Assembly: GCA_027493055.1 (NCBI GenBank)
Contig: JAPUDO010000063.1
Coordinates: 1-64,000 of the forward strand
Direction of reading: 5' to 3'
Origin: Niabella sp.
GTDB taxonomy: Bacteria; Bacteroidota; Bacteroidia; Chitinophagales; Chitinophagaceae
Length of the DNA: 64,000 bases
Below, piece by piece: positions 60,542-64,000 of the stretch (positions within the stretch are counted from its first letter, which is position 1; every line of letters starts with the position of its first letter). Both the position numbers and the translations under genes were made by a program. Below the pieces are notes generated by a model. It was not told the origin of the DNA, did not search any database, and saw only the letters and a list, made by a program, of their open reading frames with translations.

Positions 60542-60570
60542 AACCCTGAATAAATGTTCAGGGTTTTTTT
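60542..60570 (+). terminator. Rho-independent terminator after tRNA-His
   Basis: AACCCTGAA (60542-60550) and TTCAGGGTT (60557-60565) form a perfect nine-base stem with a six-base loop, followed by T residues. It begins two bases after the tRNA and separates it from the DUF445 gene. Confidence 0.85.
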
Positions 60571-60582
60571 ATAATACTCTCT

Positions 60583-61125
60583 ATGAACTCCTGGATTTTT
60601 TTAACTCCTCTTATCTCTGGCGGCATAGGCTGGCTGCTCCATATTTTTTTAGGCAACTATTTTTTGCACAGCTATTTGCCTGCGCAAAAAAATAAAATTG
60701 CAGCATCACTGGGAGCACAATTACAAGCTATGCTTCCTTTTTCTGCAATAGAGGAAAAAATAAGCAACCCGGCTTTGATAGAAAAAGCTATGCCCATGAT
60801 AGAAACACATATTGATGAATTTCTGTCGGTAAAACTTCCCCAGGAAATACCCATGCTGGCCATGTTTGTGGGCAATAAAACCACCGACAAGATAAAAGAA
60901 GTATTTATTACCCAACTTAAAGCTCTGTTTCCCAAAGTTATGGGCAATATTGTAAACGACCTTAAAGGGTCTTTTGATATAGAGACCATTATTAAGAAAG
61001 AGCTACAGCAAATAGATTTAAGCAGGCCTCTGAAAAAAGAACTGATGAAGTTTAGTTATATGGGCATTTTGACCGGTTTTATCATCGGGCTGGTGAACCT
61101 GTTTTTGTTTTACATGCTTCATTAA
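60583..61125 (+). CDS. DUF445 family membrane protein
   Basis: The 180-residue protein has a hydrophobic N-terminus (NSWIFLTPLISGGIGWLLHI) and a C-terminal helix (FSYMGILTGFIIGLVNLFLF). The amphipathic middle contains the repeated helix patterns of DUF445 (LGAQLQAMLPFSAIEEKISN, METHIDEFLSVKLPQEIPML-like segment, VMGNIVNDLKGSFDIETIIK). It is shorter than the 400-residue form found in other phyla but typical for Bacteroidota. It is predicted to sit in the inner membrane; the function is unknown. The start lies 13 bases after the tRNA terminator, so its promoter must overlap it. Confidence 0.85.
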   Translation: MNSWIFLTPLISGGIGWLLHIFLGNYFLHSYLPAQKNKIAASLGAQLQAMLPFSAIEEKISNPALIEKAMPMIETHIDEFLSVKLPQEIPMLAMFVGNKTTDKIKEVFITQLKALFPKVMGNIVNDLKGSFDIETIIKKELQQIDLSRPLKKELMKFSYMGILTGFIIGLVNLFLFYMLH

Positions 61126-61234
61126 AGTAAAATTGTTTCCCCCGCGTTACCATCTTTAAGCATTTTTTTACACTTATCATCTAAAGTCAGGACAAGTTAT
61201 AGCGACTTTTCGCGTCAAACCCTAAATTTTTTTA

Positions 61235-63883
61235 ATGCGATATATTTTTACAGGGCTGGTTTTGTTTTTCTCGAATATAATAGTAGCTCAGCAAGGCACA
61301 AATGGTCAAATGCCTAATGGTTCACTTTATGGCAAAGTAATAGACTCGATTACAGGTAAACCTATTGACGCTGCCACTATCCGCCTGTTTCAGGCTAAAA
61401 TGGACTCGGCTACCCAAACACCTAAAAATGTCCTGGTAACAGGTGCACTGGCTTCGGCTAACGGGAATTTCAGGGTTGAAGGCATACCGGCAATGGGGCA
61501 ATACAAATTAGAAATTTCTGGCATAGGACACAAAACCTATTCCAGGCCTTTTTCATTTATAGACAGGAAAACTTTGGCTAACAGTTCCAAAGATATGAGT
61601 GCTTTACTGGGCGCTTTGGATAAGGACCTGGGAAATATACGGTTAGCTCCTGATGTTGAGACACTGTCCAATGTTACTGTTACCGCCTCTAAACCAGCAG
61701 TGCAGTTGGGCATAGACCGGAAAATTTACAATGTTGAAAATAACCTTACTTCTGCAGGGGGGACTGCCACAGATGTTTTAAAAAACGTTCCCTCAGTAAA
61801 TGTAGATATTGATGGTAATATAAGTGTACGTAATGCCAGTCCGCAAATTTTCGTGGATGGAAGACCCACTACCCTTACGCTGGACCAGATACCTGCAGAT
61901 CAGATTGCCAGTGTGGAAGAAATTACCAACCCATCGGCAAAATATGATGCATCCGGGGGCACAGCAGGTATTTTAAATATCGTATTGAAAAAAACAAGAA
62001 CAGTAGGCTACAATGGTTCTTTACGTGCAGGTGTTGATGAGCGGGGCCGGTACAATTTTGGCGGCAATATCAATGTCCGCCAGGGCAAGTTTAACGTGTT
62101 TGCGAACCTGGGCTATAACCAGCGCAAAACTATATCTGACGGTACTACAGAACGCTCCACCTTTTTAAACGATACCACTATAAACCTGCGCCAGACAGAT
62201 CGCGCTGTTGGTGATGGACGTTTCCTGTTCAGCAGGGCGGGATTTGATTATTTCCTAGATAACAGGAACACACTTACGCTTTCAGGTATGATAGTGGACG
62301 GAAAATTTGAGAATTTTTCCAACAGTAACATTTTAATTGATACGGTTACCGGCACCAATAATATCCAATCAAAAATATTGCGTACAGCAGATGCCAATTT
62401 TCAGTTTAACATGAAAGGAGGCGCTGTAGGCTTTGTTCATAACTTCCCTAAAAATAACCATCAGCTTACTATTGACGGACAGTACAATAAAAGCAGAAAC
62501 GAAAATGTGAACCTTATCACCAATAATAATTACCTCCTGAGTAATGGTCCGCTCACCAGCACCAGCAGGCAGCAGCAAAATGGTAATGGCGGCAATGAAA
62601 GGGTTAATGCACAAATGGATTATACAAACCCTCTTTCAGACAAATCCAAGCTGGAAGCAGGAGTACGCTTCAACCAGACAAAAACATCGAGCGAGAACAT
62701 TTATAACCTCGTTGGGGCAGGGAATGTTTTAATACCCCAGCCATTATTATCTTCTAAATTTAATTATGCAGACCAGGTGTATGCAGGATACGCCACTTTT
62801 TCCAGCAAGATCGGGCAAAAGTTTGGCTATCAACTGGGCTTGCGTATGGAAAGCTCAGACTATAAAGGCACTGTATATAATACTGTAAGAAGTGGCAGCA
62901 GCACTAAAGACACGGTTTCTCACTTTAGCATCTCCTACCCCGTTAGTTTTTTCCCAAGCATATTTTTATCGCAGGAACTGCCTAACGACCAGCAGCTGCA
63001 ACTGAATTACAGCCGCCGGATCAACAGGCCCGGGTTCTTCCAGTTGTTTCCTTTTGTAGATTATTCCGATTCGCTGAACCTGAGCAGGGGTAATCCTAAC
63101 CTGAAGCCAGAGTTCACTAATTCTCTTGAATTATCCTATTCAAAGAATTTCGACAGGACCAATAACCTTATTCTATCGGTTTACTACAAAAACACCACGG
63201 GTTTAATAACCAGGTATCAATCGCAGGAAACCAACCCATTAACGAACCAGTTGGTAATTGTAAATACCTATATGAATGCCAATTCCAGCTTTGTAGGAGG
63301 TTTTGAAGCCGTGGCTAAAAATGCCCCTGCCAAATGGTGGGATATAACCAGTAATATTAATATTTACACTTCAAAGATCAATATCGATGATCCTTCCATT
63401 ACAACAGCCGGGCAAATGTATAGCTGGTTTGCTAAGATCAACAACACTTTCAAGCTACCCAAAAACTTCACTTTACAGCTGTCCGGAGACTATAACTCCA
63501 AAACAGTGTTAGCACCTGGCGGTTCCGGTGCCAGCAGCGGAGGCGGAGGTGGCCGCGGAGGATTTGGTGGTAACGTAAGCGGAAATGCCCAGGGTTACAG
63601 TATGCCTACTTACGGTGTTGATGTGGCTTTAAAGTATGAATTCCTGAAAAACAAAGCGGCTTCTGTTACGTTAACCGGCAGCGATATTTTCAAAACCCGT
63701 GTCAATGATGTGTATACTTCTGTCGGGTTCTTTAACCAGCATCAGTATCGCGTGCGCGACCAGCAATTCTTCAGCATCAATTTTTCTTACAGGTTCGGAA
63801 AGTTCGATGCCTCATTGCTCAAACGTAAAAACTTAAAGGCTGAGCAGGAAAGTATGCAGGGGGGAATGCAGGGGATGCCTTAG
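61235..63883 (+). CDS. Outer-membrane beta-barrel family protein (TonB-receptor-like, CarboxypepD_reg)
   Basis: The 882-residue protein has a signal peptide (about 1-18, IIVAQ), a carboxypeptidase-regulatory-like domain (about 25-115: GSLYGKVIDSITGKPIDAAT, SANGNFRVEGIPAMGQYKLE) and a plug (GGTATDVLKNVPSVNVDIDG, QIASVEEITNPSAKYDASGG). The C-terminal barrel of the OMP_b-brl_3 class has NYSRRINRPGFFQLFPFVDY and LSRGNPNLKPEFTNSLELSY. Near residue 770 is a Gly-rich loop (GGSGASSGGGGGRGGFGGN). The sequence ends in a Gln/Gly/Met-rich tail (QESMQGGMQGMP) rather than a terminal aromatic residue. Similar proteins are called TonB-dependent receptors, but whether they transport is not known. The gene is monocistronic as far as visible. 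Confidence 0.9.
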   Translation: MRYIFTGLVLFFSNIIVAQQGTNGQMPNGSLYGKVIDSITGKPIDAATIRLFQAKMDSATQTPKNVLVTGALASANGNFRVEGIPAMGQYKLEISGIGHKTYSRPFSFIDRKTLANSSKDMSALLGALDKDLGNIRLAPDVETLSNVTVTASKPAVQLGIDRKIYNVENNLTSAGGTATDVLKNVPSVNVDIDGNISVRNASPQIFVDGRPTTLTLDQIPADQIASVEEITNPSAKYDASGGTAGILNIVLKKTRTVGYNGSLRAGVDERGRYNFGGNINVRQGKFNVFANLGYNQRKTISDGTTERSTFLNDTTINLRQTDRAVGDGRFLFSRAGFDYFLDNRNTLTLSGMIVDGKFENFSNSNILIDTVTGTNNIQSKILRTADANFQFNMKGGAVGFVHNFPKNNHQLTIDGQYNKSRNENVNLITNNNYLLSNGPLTSTSRQQQNGNGGNERVNAQMDYTNPLSDKSKLEAGVRFNQTKTSSENIYNLVGAGNVLIPQPLLSSKFNYADQVYAGYATFSSKIGQKFGYQLGLRMESSDYKGTVYNTVRSGSSTKDTVSHFSISYPVSFFPSIFLSQELPNDQQLQLNYSRRINRPGFFQLFPFVDYSDSLNLSRGNPNLKPEFTNSLELSYSKNFDRTNNLILSVYYKNTTGLITRYQSQETNPLTNQLVIVNTYMNANSSFVGGFEAVAKNAPAKWWDITSNINIYTSKINIDDPSITTAGQMYSWFAKINNTFKLPKNFTLQLSGDYNSKTVLAPGGSGASSGGGGGRGGFGGNVSGNAQGYSMPTYGVDVALKYEFLKNKAASVTLTGSDIFKTRVNDVYTSVGFFNQHQYRVRDQQFFSINFSYRFGKFDASLLKRKNLKAEQESMQGGMQGMP

Positions 63884-64000
63884 TAAGTCAGAAAAGTTGG
63901 AAAAGTCAGAAAGTCCGAGGTCTGAAGTCGGATGTCGATAGTAACCAGCATTTGGCTTCAAGCTTTATGCTTTTAGCCTTTATAGTGCCGCTGTGCGAAG

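Overview
The window comes from a Bacteroidota chromosome, most likely a Chitinophagaceae-like member. The signs are a SusC/SusD pair, several carboxypeptidase-like/TonB-dependent outer-membrane proteins, DUF4249 and MG2-type partners, Bacteroidota -7 promoter elements of the TAnnTTTG type, and few Shine-Dalgarno sites. The genus assignment is inference; no rRNA gene is present. One tRNA-His gene lies near the right end. I saw no CRISPR array, complete insertion sequence or prophage.

Left part (1-12.8 kb). The first 67 bases are the 5' end of a probable xylose isomerase gene on the minus strand. A Ycf48/BNR-like propeller gene follows. Next comes a compact signalling block (1420-5777) with two parallel sets of small protein, seven-helix membrane protein and HisKA_3 histidine kinase, and a single LuxR-type response regulator between them. 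The two small proteins look related and both end in a Cys-Pro tail. I know of no described system with this layout, and it is my main candidate for something new. Directly behind it is a four-gene envelope operon: exported protein, TonB-dependent receptor, DUF4249 lipoprotein and MG2-domain protein.

Middle part (12.8-34.7 kb). This holds metabolic and accessory genes: cutC, a glycosylasparaginase, an FMN reductase, a methyltransferase, a GH20 hexosaminidase next to a two-domain NagB/PIG-L protein (amino-sugar catabolism), and a DUF6157 gene broken by one in-frame TAG. A SusC-SusD-phosphoesterase operon follows, then a soluble PAS histidine kinase. A run of stress-type genes comes next (DUF6496, SDR, topoisomerase IB, small membrane protein, Cys-rich DUF326), then an aldehyde dehydrogenase and an aldo/keto reductase.

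Right part (34.8-57.7 kb, all minus strand). This is a capsule/exopolysaccharide locus. It contains a UDP-sugar dehydrogenase, SLBB export protein, Wzz-like co-polymerase, two divergent DegT aminotransferase homologues (one with Arg at the PLP lysine position), a GNAT acetyltransferase, Wzx-like flippase, hexapeptide acyltransferase, lipoprotein hydrolase, four glycosyltransferases, an EpsG-type polymerase, a DUF4838 protein, and the full UDP-N-acetyl-L-fucosamine set (FnlA/CapE, CapF, FnlC/CapG types). The core (about 40.1-53.5 kb) is visibly more AT-rich than its flanks, as is typical of exchangeable serotype regions. No phosphoglycosyl transferase that would start the repeat unit is seen. 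Beyond the locus are a tail-specific protease, tRNA-His, a DUF445 protein and a large outer-membrane beta-barrel protein.
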